Shown piece by piece: positions 1 through 7,549 of a DNA stretch of 64,000 nucleotides (positions within the stretch are counted from its first letter, which is position 1; every line of letters begins with the position of its first letter). The notes beneath the pieces are model-generated. The model did no database searches and was not told where the DNA came from. It was given only the letters and a program-made list of their open reading frames with translations. A program made the translations under genes and the position numbers. Source of the DNA: Cellulomonas sp. RIT-PI-Y (GTDB lineage Bacteria; Actinomycetota; Actinomycetes; Actinomycetales; Cellulomonadaceae); the NCBI RefSeq assembly GCF_025642745.1, contig NZ_JANZKP010000003.1, positions 1-64,000 on the forward strand. Reading direction: 5' to 3'.

Positions 1-1967
1 GTCCGCGCCTCGATCGTGCCCTCGACCTGCACCGTGGTCGACAGCGGCAGGTCGTCCACATGTGAGCCGGCCAGCACGGTCCACGCACCGGACTCCACCT
101 GCCAGGCACCCGTGGCGGTGTCCCAGTGCCGGAACGAGGCGAGCGGGATCCTCACCGTGCGCGACTGCCCCGGATCCAGCTCCACCCGCGCGAACCCGGC
201 CAGCGTCCGGGCCGGACGATGCACCCCCGGACCCTCCCGGCGCACATACACCTGCACCACCTGCGCACCCGCCCGGTCCCCGGTGTTCGTCACCGTCACG
301 GTCGCGGCCTCCGACGTCGCGGTCAGATCGGCCACCGCGAACTCGGTGTAGGACAACCCGAACCCGAACGGGAACGCCACCGGCACCCCCGCCGTCGTGA
401 AGTACCGGTACCCGACGTACAAGCCCTCGCGGTACTGCGCCGTCCGGCCCGTGGACGGGAAGCGCCCGGCCATCGGGGTGTCCGACAACGCCACCGGCAC
501 CGTCTCGGCCAACCGCCCGGACGGATTCACCACACCGGTCAGCACATCCAGCAGCCCACCCGCGCCCGCCTGCCCGGACAGGTACCCGTGCAGCACCGCC
601 CGCGCCGAGCCCAGCCACGGCATCTCCACCACACCACCGGCGGCCAGCACCACGACCACCGGCGCTCCGGCACCGGCGAGTGCGGTCAGCAGCTCCACCT
701 GGACGTCCGGCAGCCGCAGGTCGGTGCGGTCCATCCCCTCGGACTCCGCGACCTCCGGCAGGCCGAGGAACAGCAGGGTCACCTCGGCGTCCGCGGCCGC
801 TCGCACCGCCGCGTCGCGCAGCGCGTCGTCCGGCTGCCCGTCCCGGCGGAAGCCCGGCAGCACCGCCACCGCGTCCAGACCGGAGTCGCCGACCAGCTCC
901 GCGACGCTGTCCACCCGGGTCGGGTTGACCGCCGAGGACCCGGCGCCCTGGAACCGCGGGGTGAGCGCGAAGTCGCCGATCACCGCGACCCTCGTGCCCG
1001 GGGCCAGCGGCAGCACCGCCTCGTTCTTCAGCAGCACCGCGGACCGCGAGGCGGCCTCCCGGGCCAGCGCATGGTGCGCGTCGGCGTCCAGGACGGGGGC
1101 GGTGCCCGGCTCCCCGGACTCGGCGATCAGCCGGAGCATCTCCGCGGCCCGGGCGTCGACGTCGGCCTCGTCCAGCCGGCCTGTGCGCACCGCCTGCACG
1201 ATCTGGCGCACCGAGTCCAGGCCCGCCGCCGGCATCTCCACCGTGCCCCCGGCCCGCACCGACTCCACGATGTCGTTCGACCCGCCCCAGTCCGAGATCA
1301 CCGCCCCCTCGAAACCCCACTCCTCACGCAGCACCCGCGTGAGCAGGAACCGGTCCTCATGGGCGTACACCCCGTTGACCCGGTTGTAGGACGACATGAT
1401 CGACCGCGGCCCGGCCTCGGCCACCACGATCCCGAACGCACTCAGATAGATCTCCCGCAACGTGCGCTCATCCACCACCGAGTCCGACACCATCCGGCGC
1501 AACTCCTGAGAGTTCGCCGCGAAATGCTTCGGACACGCCGCCACCCCCCGGGACTGGATGCCGCGCACGTACCCGGCAGCCAACTTCCCGGACAACAACG
1601 GATCCTCGGAGAAGTACTCGAAGTTCCGCCCGCCCACCGGGGACCGCTTGATGTTCAACCCCGGACCGAGCAGCACGTCCACACCCTGAGCCGCCGCCTC
1701 CGCACCCAGCGCCGCACCCACCCGCTCGGCCAGCTCGACATCCCAGCTGTTCGCCACCGCCGCCGCCGTCGGGAAACACGTCGCCGGCTGCGAGGCCGCG
1801 ATCCCCAGGTGGTCCGCCGCCCCCAGCTGCTTGCGCACACCGTGCGGCCCGTCCGCCAGCCACAGCGACCGGACACCGAGCCGCGGTACCCCGTGCGTCT
1901 CGAACACCGTCGCCCCGGTGAGCAGCGCGGCCTTCTCCAGCAGGGTCAGCTCGTCCACGCCCGTCAT
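1..1967 (-). CDS. Family 3 glycoside hydrolase, beta-glucosidase type (3' end outside window)
   Basis: Hydrolyses terminal beta-linked sugars from glycosides such as cello- or xylo-oligosaccharides; the true substrate cannot be read from sequence. About 655 residues are visible and the C-terminus is cut by the window edge. The N-terminal barrel has KHFAANSQ and the ISDWGG motif with the likely nucleophile Asp226. A second alpha/beta domain follows (LLKNEAVLPL, VAVIGDFA), then a fibronectin-III-like domain from about residue 545. There is no signal peptide, so it should act on imported sugars in the cytoplasm. The ATG start has AGGAG just upstream. It is transcribed away from the MarR gene and sits alone here. 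Confidence 0.93.
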   Translation of the reverse strand, partial: MTGVDELTLLEKAALLTGATVFETHGVPRLGVRSLWLADGPHGVRKQLGAADHLGIAASQPATCFPTAAAVANSWDVELAERVGAALGAEAAAQGVDVLLGPGLNIKRSPVGGRNFEYFSEDPLLSGKLAAGYVRGIQSRGVAACPKHFAANSQELRRMVSDSVVDERTLREIYLSAFGIVVAEAGPRSIMSSYNRVNGVYAHEDRFLLTRVLREEWGFEGAVISDWGGSNDIVESVRAGGTVEMPAAGLDSVRQIVQAVRTGRLDEADVDARAAEMLRLIAESGEPGTAPVLDADAHHALAREAASRSAVLLKNEAVLPLAPGTRVAVIGDFALTPRFQGAGSSAVNPTRVDSVAELVGDSGLDAVAVLPGFRRDGQPDDALRDAAVRAAADAEVTLLFLGLPEVAESEGMDRTDLRLPDVQVELLTALAGAGAPVVVVLAAGGVVEMPWLGSARAVLHGYLSGQAGAGGLLDVLTGVVNPSGRLAETVPVALSDTPMAGRFPSTGRTAQYREGLYVGYRYFTTAGVPVAFPFGFGLSYTEFAVADLTATSEAATVTVTNTGDRAGAQVVQVYVRREGPGVHRPARTLAGFARVELDPGQSRTVRIPLASFRHWDTATGAWQVESGAWTVLAGSHVDDLPLSTTVQVEGTIEAR

Positions 1968-2162
1968 GCGTCTCCTCGGCGAGTCGTCCACCGCGACCCG
2001 GACGGAGCGGCCATGCGTCGTCGACGGGTGCGGGTCGACCCGGGTGGTCGGGGCGACGGATCGAGTGAACCCGAGGGGCGGGCCGGTCGGAGGGCCGGAT
2101 GGATGGTCCGTCGGTTTGGGCGCACAACCTGTCGTCCGCAGCGGCGCGGACGACGCGGGACG

Positions 2163-2624
2163 CTACTGTCCCCGGTCGGTCCGTTCCTCGACCACGGCCC
2201 CGTACCGGTCCACGAACTCGCCCAGCGCCGACAGCAGCACGTCGGCGCGCTCGGGTCCGAGGTCGTCGAGCACCCGGGCGTACAGCGACAGCGCGACACC
2301 GGTCTCCCGGGTGAAGAGCTCCGACCCGGAGGGCGTGGGCTCGAACCGGTAGGCGCCCTCGACCCGGGTCCGGCGCAGATGCCCGGCTCGGAGCGCGGCG
2401 TTGACCTGCCGGTTGACGGTCGACTGCTCCAGGTGCAGCTCGTCCGCGATCTCCCGGAGCGTGCGGCCGCGTCCGTCGGACAGCAGCCAGAGCAGCCGCA
2501 GCTCCGCGGTGCCCAGGGACGCGGTGGACTCCAGCGCACGACGGTGCCGGTCCAGGTGGTGGAACAGTGCGGCCAGCCGGGTCCCGGGCGGGAGCGCGAC
2601 GCTGCGCTGCGTCGTGGACGGCAC
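2163..2624 (-). CDS. MarR-family transcriptional regulator
   Basis: A 153-residue winged-helix regulator of MarR size. The helix-turn-helix lies around residues 45-75 (TLREIADELHLEQSTVNRQV). I chose the GTG start because GAGGAG sits 7 nt upstream; the frame stays open further but would run through the promoter/operator region. It is divergent from an MFS exporter, the usual layout in which a MarR protein represses a neighbouring efflux gene and is released by a small ligand. Two inverted repeats between the genes are the likely binding sites. The ligand is unknown. Confidence 0.85.
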   Translation of the reverse strand: MPSTTQRSVALPPGTRLAALFHHLDRHRRALESTASLGTAELRLLWLLSDGRGRTLREIADELHLEQSTVNRQVNAALRAGHLRRTRVEGAYRFEPTPSGSELFTRETGVALSLYARVLDDLGPERADVLLSALGEFVDRYGAVVEERTDRGQ

Positions 2625-2640
2625 CTGGATCTCCTCGTGG

Positions 2641-2668
2641 TTGACAGGGGCAGATGTGTAAGTAGCAT
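2641..2668 (+). promoter_or_regulatory. Promoter for the MFS exporter gene
   Basis: A consensus -35 TTGACA (2641-2646) is followed after 16 nt by TAGCAT (2663-2668). The -10 region is overlapped by the first inverted repeat, so a bound repressor would occlude RNA polymerase. Confidence 0.6.
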
Positions 2669-2673
2669 ACACA
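2655..2673. promoter_or_regulatory. Probable MarR operator 1
   Basis: Inverted repeat TGTGTA-7 nt-TACACA overlapping the exporter -10 box. The arms are exact complements. It lies between the divergent MarR and MFS genes. Confidence 0.6.
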
Positions 2674-2684
2674 GTCGCGCTTGA

Positions 2685-2699
2685 TATGTAAGATACACA
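2685..2699. promoter_or_regulatory. Probable MarR operator 2
   Basis: Second inverted repeat, TATGTA-AGA-TACACA (core TGTA-AGA-TACA), about 29 nt from operator 1 and just upstream of the exporter ribosome-binding site. It has the same half-site as operator 1 with a shorter spacer. Confidence 0.55.
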
Positions 2700-2716
2700 C
2701 AGGGCGAGGAGTCCCC

Positions 2717-4210
2717 ATGAGTCACCATCCCAGCGCACCCGCCGTCGACCGGCCCCCTGTGCCGCGGGCCGGGCTGATCATCGCCGTGCTCGCCTTCGGC
2801 AGCCTGTGCGCGGCCCTGATGCAGTCCCTGGTCATCCCGATCCAGAGCGAGTTGCCGGAGTTGTTGCACACCTCCGCCGCCAACACGTCCTGGGTGGTCA
2901 CCGCGACCCTGCTCGGCGCCGCGGTGGCGATGCCGGTCACCGGACGGCTCGCCGACATCGTGGGCAAGCGCCCCGTCCTGCTCGGCTCCGCCCTGATCCT
3001 GGTGGTGGGATCGCTGGTCTGCGCCGTCTCGAGCAGCCTGCCCGTGGTGCTGACCGGCCGCGTGCTCCAGGGCGTCGCGATGGGCTTCATCCCGGTCGCG
3101 ATCTCCTTCGCCCGCGAGGTGGCCCCGCCGACCATGGTCAACACCGCGGTCGCCGGGATCAGCGCGACGCTCGGCGTCGGCGGCGCGCTCGGCCTGCCCC
3201 TCGCCGCCTGGATCGCCCAGAGCTACGACTGGCACCTGCTGTTCTGGATCTCCACCGCGCTGGCGGCGCTGATCGCCGTGGGCAGCGCCACCCTGCTCCC
3301 CCGGGTCGACGACCGGCATCCCGCCCGCCTCGACCTGGTCGGCGCGGTCGGCCTCGGCGTCGGACTGGTCCTGGTCCTGGTCGCCCTCACCAAGGGCAGC
3401 GCCTGGGGCTGGGGTTCGGCGACCACGCTGGGCATGATCGGCGGCGGCGGCGTGGTGCTGCTCGCCTGGGGCTGGTACGAGCTGCGTCACCACGACCCGC
3501 TGGTCGACCTGCGCACCACCGCGCGCCGCCCGGTGCTGCTGACCAACCTCGCCGCGCTGCTGATCGGCTTCGGGATGATGGCGCAGTCCATCGTGGTGCC
3601 CCAGCTGCTGCAGATGCCCGCCGCGACCGGGTTCGGGCTCGACCAGAGCATCCTGCAGGCCGGGCTCTGGATGGCACCCGCCGGCGTGATGATGATGCTG
3701 ATGACCCCGGTGTCCAGCCGGATCCTGAGCACCGTCGGCGGTCGCCCGGCCCTGGTGCTCGGCGCGGTCGTGCTCGGCGCGGGCTACGTGCTCGCGGTGT
3801 TCCTGACCGGCGCGCCGTGGCAGCTGATGATCGCCACCTGCGTGGCGTCGGCCGGCGTGGGCATCGGCTACGCCGCGATGCCCACCCTGATCATGCAGAA
3901 CGTCCCGGCCGCCGAGGCCGCCTCGGGTGTGGGCGTGAACGCGCTGATGCGGTCGATGGGCACCACCGTCGCCGGTGCGGTGATGGCACTGGTGCTGACC
4001 AGCACCACGGTCGAGCTCACGCCCGGTGTGACGGTCCCCGCCGAGGGAGCGTTCCGGCTGTGCTTCATCATCGGTGCCGCGGCCGCACTGGCCGGAGCAG
4101 CGGTCGCCTGGTGCGTCGGCGGAGCCCGCTCGACTCCCGGGGCACGGCCCGCCGCCGGTGCCGACCGGCCGTCCGGCGCCGACGTCGAGCAGCCCTCGGT
4201 GCCGGTCTAG
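2717..4210 (+). CDS. MFS multidrug exporter, DHA2 (14-helix) type
   Basis: Proton-driven efflux transporter of 497 residues in the inner membrane. The sequence shows many hydrophobic segments, the loop motif GRLADIVGKRP after helix 2, and a PVAISFAREVAP segment near helices 4-5 as in EmrB/QacA-type exporters. The ATG start is preceded by GCGAGGAG at good spacing; the frame is open a little further upstream but only through the operators. It is divergent from and probably repressed by the MarR protein. The C-terminal 35 residues are polar and cytoplasmic. The substrate is unknown. Confidence 0.9.
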   Translation: MSHHPSAPAVDRPPVPRAGLIIAVLAFGSLCAALMQSLVIPIQSELPELLHTSAANTSWVVTATLLGAAVAMPVTGRLADIVGKRPVLLGSALILVVGSLVCAVSSSLPVVLTGRVLQGVAMGFIPVAISFAREVAPPTMVNTAVAGISATLGVGGALGLPLAAWIAQSYDWHLLFWISTALAALIAVGSATLLPRVDDRHPARLDLVGAVGLGVGLVLVLVALTKGSAWGWGSATTLGMIGGGGVVLLAWGWYELRHHDPLVDLRTTARRPVLLTNLAALLIGFGMMAQSIVVPQLLQMPAATGFGLDQSILQAGLWMAPAGVMMMLMTPVSSRILSTVGGRPALVLGAVVLGAGYVLAVFLTGAPWQLMIATCVASAGVGIGYAAMPTLIMQNVPAAEAASGVGVNALMRSMGTTVAGAVMALVLTSTTVELTPGVTVPAEGAFRLCFIIGAAAALAGAAVAWCVGGARSTPGARPAAGADRPSGADVEQPSVPV

Positions 4211-4238
4211 CCCGGATCGCGGCCACGTGCCGGAGCCG

Positions 4239-4901
4239 TCACACCGCCGGGCGGCTCGGCTCCGGCACGTCGGCGGCGGGATCCGGCACGTCGGCGGCCG
4301 GATCCGGCACGTCGGCGGCCGGATCCGGCACCAGGAACGCGTCCAGCAGCAGCGCCAGGTGTGCCGGCATGTCGAGCTCCGGGTCGTACATCCGCTGGGT
4401 CTGCAGGCCGTCCGCCAGTGCCGACGCCGCCACGGCGAGCATCTCCGGGTCGACCGTCGGCACCAGCCGTCCCTCCGTCTGCAACCGGCGCAGGTTCCGG
4501 CTCCACATCGCCCGGATGGCCCGGTAGCGCTCGTGGAAGTAGTCGTGCGCGGGGTGATCGGGTTCGGCGGCCTCGTTGCCCAGACGCGCGTAGAGCTGGA
4601 CCAGGCCGGGGACATCGGCGTTCCGGGCCACCGCGGCGACCATGTCCGCGGTGTCGTGCGGCTCCTGGTCCGGGGCGGAACGGGCGAGCGCCTCGTCGTC
4701 CCGGCGGCGCAGGATCTCGATGAACAGCGCGTCCTTCGACCCGAAGTACCGGAGCAGCCCGTTCGGGCTCAGCCCGACCGCCTCCGCCAGCTGCTTGACC
4801 GTCGCGCCGCTGTACCCGTGGGTCGCGATGATCCGCAGGGCGGTGCTCAGGATCTCCTCCCGCTTCGCCACGCCCTTCGCGTAGGGCCCTCGTGCCGCCA
4901 T
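4239..4901 (-). CDS. TetR-family transcriptional regulator with a heptad-repeat tail
   Basis: 220-residue TetR regulator. The DNA-binding domain lies at residues 10-60 (EILSTALRIIATHGYSGATV, then LAEAVGLSPNGLLRYFGSKD). The ATG at 4901 is supported by a TAGGCT box 7 nt upstream, implying a leaderless mRNA; the longer open frame would run into the kstD-like promoter. The C-terminus carries the repeated unit DVPDPAA three times, from a 21-bp tandem DNA repeat, outside the usual TetR fold. It is divergent from the flavoprotein gene, which it probably represses. Confidence 0.87.
   Translation of the reverse strand: MAARGPYAKGVAKREEILSTALRIIATHGYSGATVKQLAEAVGLSPNGLLRYFGSKDALFIEILRRRDDEALARSAPDQEPHDTADMVAAVARNADVPGLVQLYARLGNEAAEPDHPAHDYFHERYRAIRAMWSRNLRRLQTEGRLVPTVDPEMLAVAASALADGLQTQRMYDPELDMPAHLALLLDAFLVPDPAADVPDPAADVPDPAADVPEPSRPAV
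4258..4331. repeat. 21-bp tandem repeat inside the TetR gene, about 3.5 copies
   Basis: Units begin at 4258, 4279, 4300 and (partial) 4321. The second and third are identical and the first differs at two positions. Because 21 is a multiple of three, copy changes add or remove seven residues without shifting frame. A BamHI-type GGATCC recurs in each unit. Confidence 0.85.
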
Positions 4902-4908
4902 GCGCCCG

Positions 4909-4914
4909 AGCCTA
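4909..4914 (-). promoter_or_regulatory. -10 box of the TetR gene (leaderless)
   Basis: TAGGCT on the minus strand ends 7 nt before the ATG, so transcription should begin at the start codon. Confidence 0.55.
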
Positions 4915-4940
4915 GGACGCCGCACGGGACCTGTGGGCCC

Positions 4941-4969
4941 TTGCGCCGACGGGTCGCGCGCGGCAGGCT
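4941..4969 (+). promoter_or_regulatory. Candidate promoter for the KstD-like flavoprotein gene
   Basis: TTGCGC and CAGGCT separated by 17 nt. The TetR-type inverted repeat begins just after the predicted transcription start, which would allow repression by road-block. Confidence 0.4.
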
Positions 4970-4978
4970 GGCGCGAAA

Positions 4979-4994
4979 TGAACAACGCCGTTCA
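4979..4994. promoter_or_regulatory. Probable TetR operator
   Basis: Inverted repeat TGAAC-6 nt-GTTCA with A-rich and T-rich flanks, between the divergent TetR and flavoprotein genes. Size and position fit a TetR dimer site. Confidence 0.6.
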
Positions 4995-5015
4995 CTTTTC
5001 GTGGGGAGTCGCAGC

Positions 5016-6647
5016 ATGGACCGGACCGAGCGCACCGTGGACGTCGTCGTGGTCGGGACCGGGGGTGCGGGCTTCGCCACCGCCCTCGGCGCCCTCGACG
5101 CCGGACTGTCCGTCCTGATGGTCGAGAGCACCGACAAGTGGGGCGGCAGCACCGCGATGTCCGGCGGCGGGATGTGGCTGCCGGACAACCCCCTGATGCG
5201 CCACGACCGGGTCGGCGACTCCCGGGACGAGGCGCTGACCTACCTGGAGGCCACCGTCGGCGAGGTCGGACGCGCGTCCTCCCGGGCGCGCAAGGAGGCC
5301 TTCGTCGACGGTGTCGACGACTTCGTCACCACCGCGCAGCGCCACGGCCTGGTGTTCACCCGCGCCACCGATTACCCGGACTACTACCCCGAGCTCCCGG
5401 GCGGCAAGATCGGGCGCGCACTGGAGGCGAAGCCCTTCGACAGCAAGCGGATCGGCGACTGGTGGGAGTCGTGCCGCGCCCTGCTGCCCCTGCCGCTGAA
5501 GACCGACGACATGTGGGAGCTGGAGCGCGCCTGGTCGACCCCCGGCGGGTTCGTCCGCGGGGCCCGGGTGGTGTTCCGCACTCTCGGCTCGGTGGTGCGG
5601 GGACAGCGCAGCGTCGGGATCGGGGCTGCGCTGGCCACCCGGTTCCTGGACGCGGTGGTGATCCGCGGCGGCGCCACGCTCTGGCTGGACAGCCCCCTGG
5701 AGTCGCTGACGACCGAGGACGGCCGGGTGGTCGGCGTCGAGGTGCGGCACGAGGGAAGCCCGGTCCTGGTCCGCGCGCGGCGGGGCGTCATGCTCGCCGC
5801 CGGCGGCTTCGACCACAACAGGCAGTGGCGACGCGCCCACCACGGCATCGACGGCTCACCCTCCGGCAACCCCGGCAACCTCGGCCGCCCGATCCAGATC
5901 GCGCAGGAGCTCGGTGCGGCGCTGGAGCTGATGGACGACGCCTGGTGGGGCGCGTCGATCGCACCGGCGCCCGGCGGCGACCCGACCTTCCTGGTCGGCG
6001 AGCGCTCCCTGCCGCACTCGATCATGGTCGACGCCCGCGGTGCACGGTTCGCCAACGAGTCCGAGTCCTACGTGGACCTCGGCCACCACATGCTCGACCA
6101 CGACCCGGACGGCGCCTACTGGCTGGTCGCGGACGCCCGGCACGCCCGTCGGTACCTGCGCAACTACGCCCTGGACCCGCGTGCGACCAAGGCGATGGCC
6201 GCCGAGGGCTCGTACGTCCGGGCGAGCACCCTCGCCGAGCTCGGCCGGCTGATGGGCGTCGACACCGAGGTCTTCCGGTCGACGGTCCAGCGGTTCAACG
6301 GCTTCGCCCGGTCCGGCGTGGACGGGGACTTCGCCCGCGGCAACTCGGCCTACGACCGGTACTACGGCGACCCGCTGGTGCACCCGAACCCCAACCTCGG
6401 CGCCCTGGAACGCGGCCCGTTCACCGCCTTCCGGGTGGTGATCGGCGACCTGGGGACCAAGGGCGGCGTACTCACCGACGTCGACGGACGCGTGCTCCGG
6501 GAGGACGGCGGCGTGATCGAGGGGCTCTACGCGGCCGGCAACACCTCGGCCTCCGTCATGGGCCGGACCTACCCCGGGCCGGGCTCGACCATCGGGCCGG
6601 CCGTCGTGTTCGGGATGAGGGCCGCGCGGCACATGGCGCGGGGCTGA
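5016..6647 (+). CDS. FAD-dependent oxidoreductase, 3-ketosteroid delta-1-dehydrogenase family
   Basis: 543-residue flavoprotein that would introduce a 1,2 double bond in a 3-ketosteroid or similar cyclic ketone. It opens with a Rossmann dinucleotide motif GTGGAG (14-19) and an acidic strand end (VLMVES). Family hallmarks are present: YYPELPGG, the RFANESESY stretch and the C-terminal TYPGPGST loop, whose Tyr519 matches the tyrosine that takes part in catalysis in KstD enzymes. GGGGAG precedes the ATG. It is divergent from a TetR regulator. No other steroid-degradation genes are nearby, so the true substrate may differ. Confidence 0.82.
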   Translation: MDRTERTVDVVVVGTGGAGFATALGALDAGLSVLMVESTDKWGGSTAMSGGGMWLPDNPLMRHDRVGDSRDEALTYLEATVGEVGRASSRARKEAFVDGVDDFVTTAQRHGLVFTRATDYPDYYPELPGGKIGRALEAKPFDSKRIGDWWESCRALLPLPLKTDDMWELERAWSTPGGFVRGARVVFRTLGSVVRGQRSVGIGAALATRFLDAVVIRGGATLWLDSPLESLTTEDGRVVGVEVRHEGSPVLVRARRGVMLAAGGFDHNRQWRRAHHGIDGSPSGNPGNLGRPIQIAQELGAALELMDDAWWGASIAPAPGGDPTFLVGERSLPHSIMVDARGARFANESESYVDLGHHMLDHDPDGAYWLVADARHARRYLRNYALDPRATKAMAAEGSYVRASTLAELGRLMGVDTEVFRSTVQRFNGFARSGVDGDFARGNSAYDRYYGDPLVHPNPNLGALERGPFTAFRVVIGDLGTKGGVLTDVDGRVLREDGGVIEGLYAAGNTSASVMGRTYPGPGSTIGPAVVFGMRAARHMARG

Positions 6648-6661
6648 CAGCGGAGCGGCGG

Positions 6662-6735
6662 AGCCCCCTGCCGGATTCGAACCGGCGACCTACTGTTTAC
6701 AAGACAGTTGCTCTGGCCAACTGAGCTAAGGGGGC
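6662..6735 (-). tRNA. tRNA-Thr(TGT)
   Basis: Cloverleaf on the minus strand. The acceptor arm GCCCCC pairs with GGGGGC, the anticodon loop is CTTGTAA (anticodon TGT, reads ACA), and the T-loop is TTCGAAT. CCA is not encoded. It lies between the converging flavoprotein and alarmone-synthetase genes. Confidence 0.95.
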
Positions 6736-6765
6736 GGGTACCCGTCAGGCGGGACCGGGGCCAGC

Positions 6766-7524
6766 CTACCGACCCGTCGCGTCCAGCCCGTTGATCTCCC
6801 CGCGCAGCCGTGCCATCCGGTCGTCCAGCTCGGCCGACAGCCGGGCGGTCTCGGTCAGCTCGGCGAGCAGGTGCGCGGGCACCTCACGGCCGAACTTGTA
6901 GTAGAGCTTGTGCTCGGTGCTGGCCCAGAAGTCCATCGCGATGGTGCGCAGCTGGATCTCCACGTCCACGTGCTCGGTGCGGTCGGAGAGGAAGACCGGC
7001 ACCCGGACGATCATGTGCAGCGAGCGGTAGCCGTTCGGCTTGGGGTGGGCGATGTAGTCCTTGGTGTTCACCACCTCCAGGTCCGGCTGCTGGGCGAGCA
7101 TGTCGCGCACCCAATAGGCGTCGGAGACGAAGGAGCAGGTGATCCGGATCCCGGCGATGTCGTGGATGGACTCGCGGATGGCCGGGATGGACAGGTCGAT
7201 GCCGGTGCGGATCACCTTCTGCATGAGGGATTCCATCGACTTCAGCCGGTGCCGGACGTGCTCGATCGGGCTGTAGTCGTGGGCCTGCTCGAACTCCTCG
7301 CGCAGGATGGTGATCTTGGTCAGCACCTCGTCGATGCCGAACTTGTAGTAGAGCCGGAACCGGACGAACTCCTGCTGCAGGGCCCGGAGCGCGCCCAGCA
7401 CGTCGTCGGAGTCCAGGACGGTGCCGTCGGGCAGCAGCTGCACGGCGCTCTCCCGCAGGAGCTCGACCAGGCCGCGCTCGTCGTCGCTGAGGTCGCCGGG
7501 CTGGGGCAGGTCGAGGCCGGTCAT
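6766..7524 (-). CDS. Small alarmone synthetase, RelA/SpoT synthetase domain only
   Basis: Transfers pyrophosphate from ATP to GDP or GTP to make (p)ppGpp, the stringent-response signal. At 252 residues it has only the synthetase domain, without hydrolase, TGS or ACT domains, as in RelP/RelQ-type proteins. Visible hallmarks are DIAGIRITC, the HPKPNGYRSLH segment (nucleotide binding) and VEIQLRTIAMDFWASTEHK. A GACAAT box lies 6 nt before the ATG, so it may have its own leaderless promoter, although it is only 25 nt downstream of the MFS gene and could be co-transcribed. Confidence 0.92.
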   Translation of the reverse strand: MTGLDLPQPGDLSDDERGLVELLRESAVQLLPDGTVLDSDDVLGALRALQQEFVRFRLYYKFGIDEVLTKITILREEFEQAHDYSPIEHVRHRLKSMESLMQKVIRTGIDLSIPAIRESIHDIAGIRITCSFVSDAYWVRDMLAQQPDLEVVNTKDYIAHPKPNGYRSLHMIVRVPVFLSDRTEHVDVEIQLRTIAMDFWASTEHKLYYKFGREVPAHLLAELTETARLSAELDDRMARLRGEINGLDATGR

Positions 7525-7549
7525 GACTCCATTGTCACCCGGCGTCCGG

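Noticed and set aside
126-2684. Very long open frame (over 850 codons) antisense to the beta-glucosidase and MarR genes
   Set aside because: Arg/Pro/His-rich translation typical of GC-rich shadow frames, no domain, and the opposite strand carries well-supported genes.
1964-4615. Long minus-strand open frame across the MarR and MFS genes
   Set aside because: Low-complexity His/Gly/Arg translation in the antisense frame of a clear transporter; no start signal.
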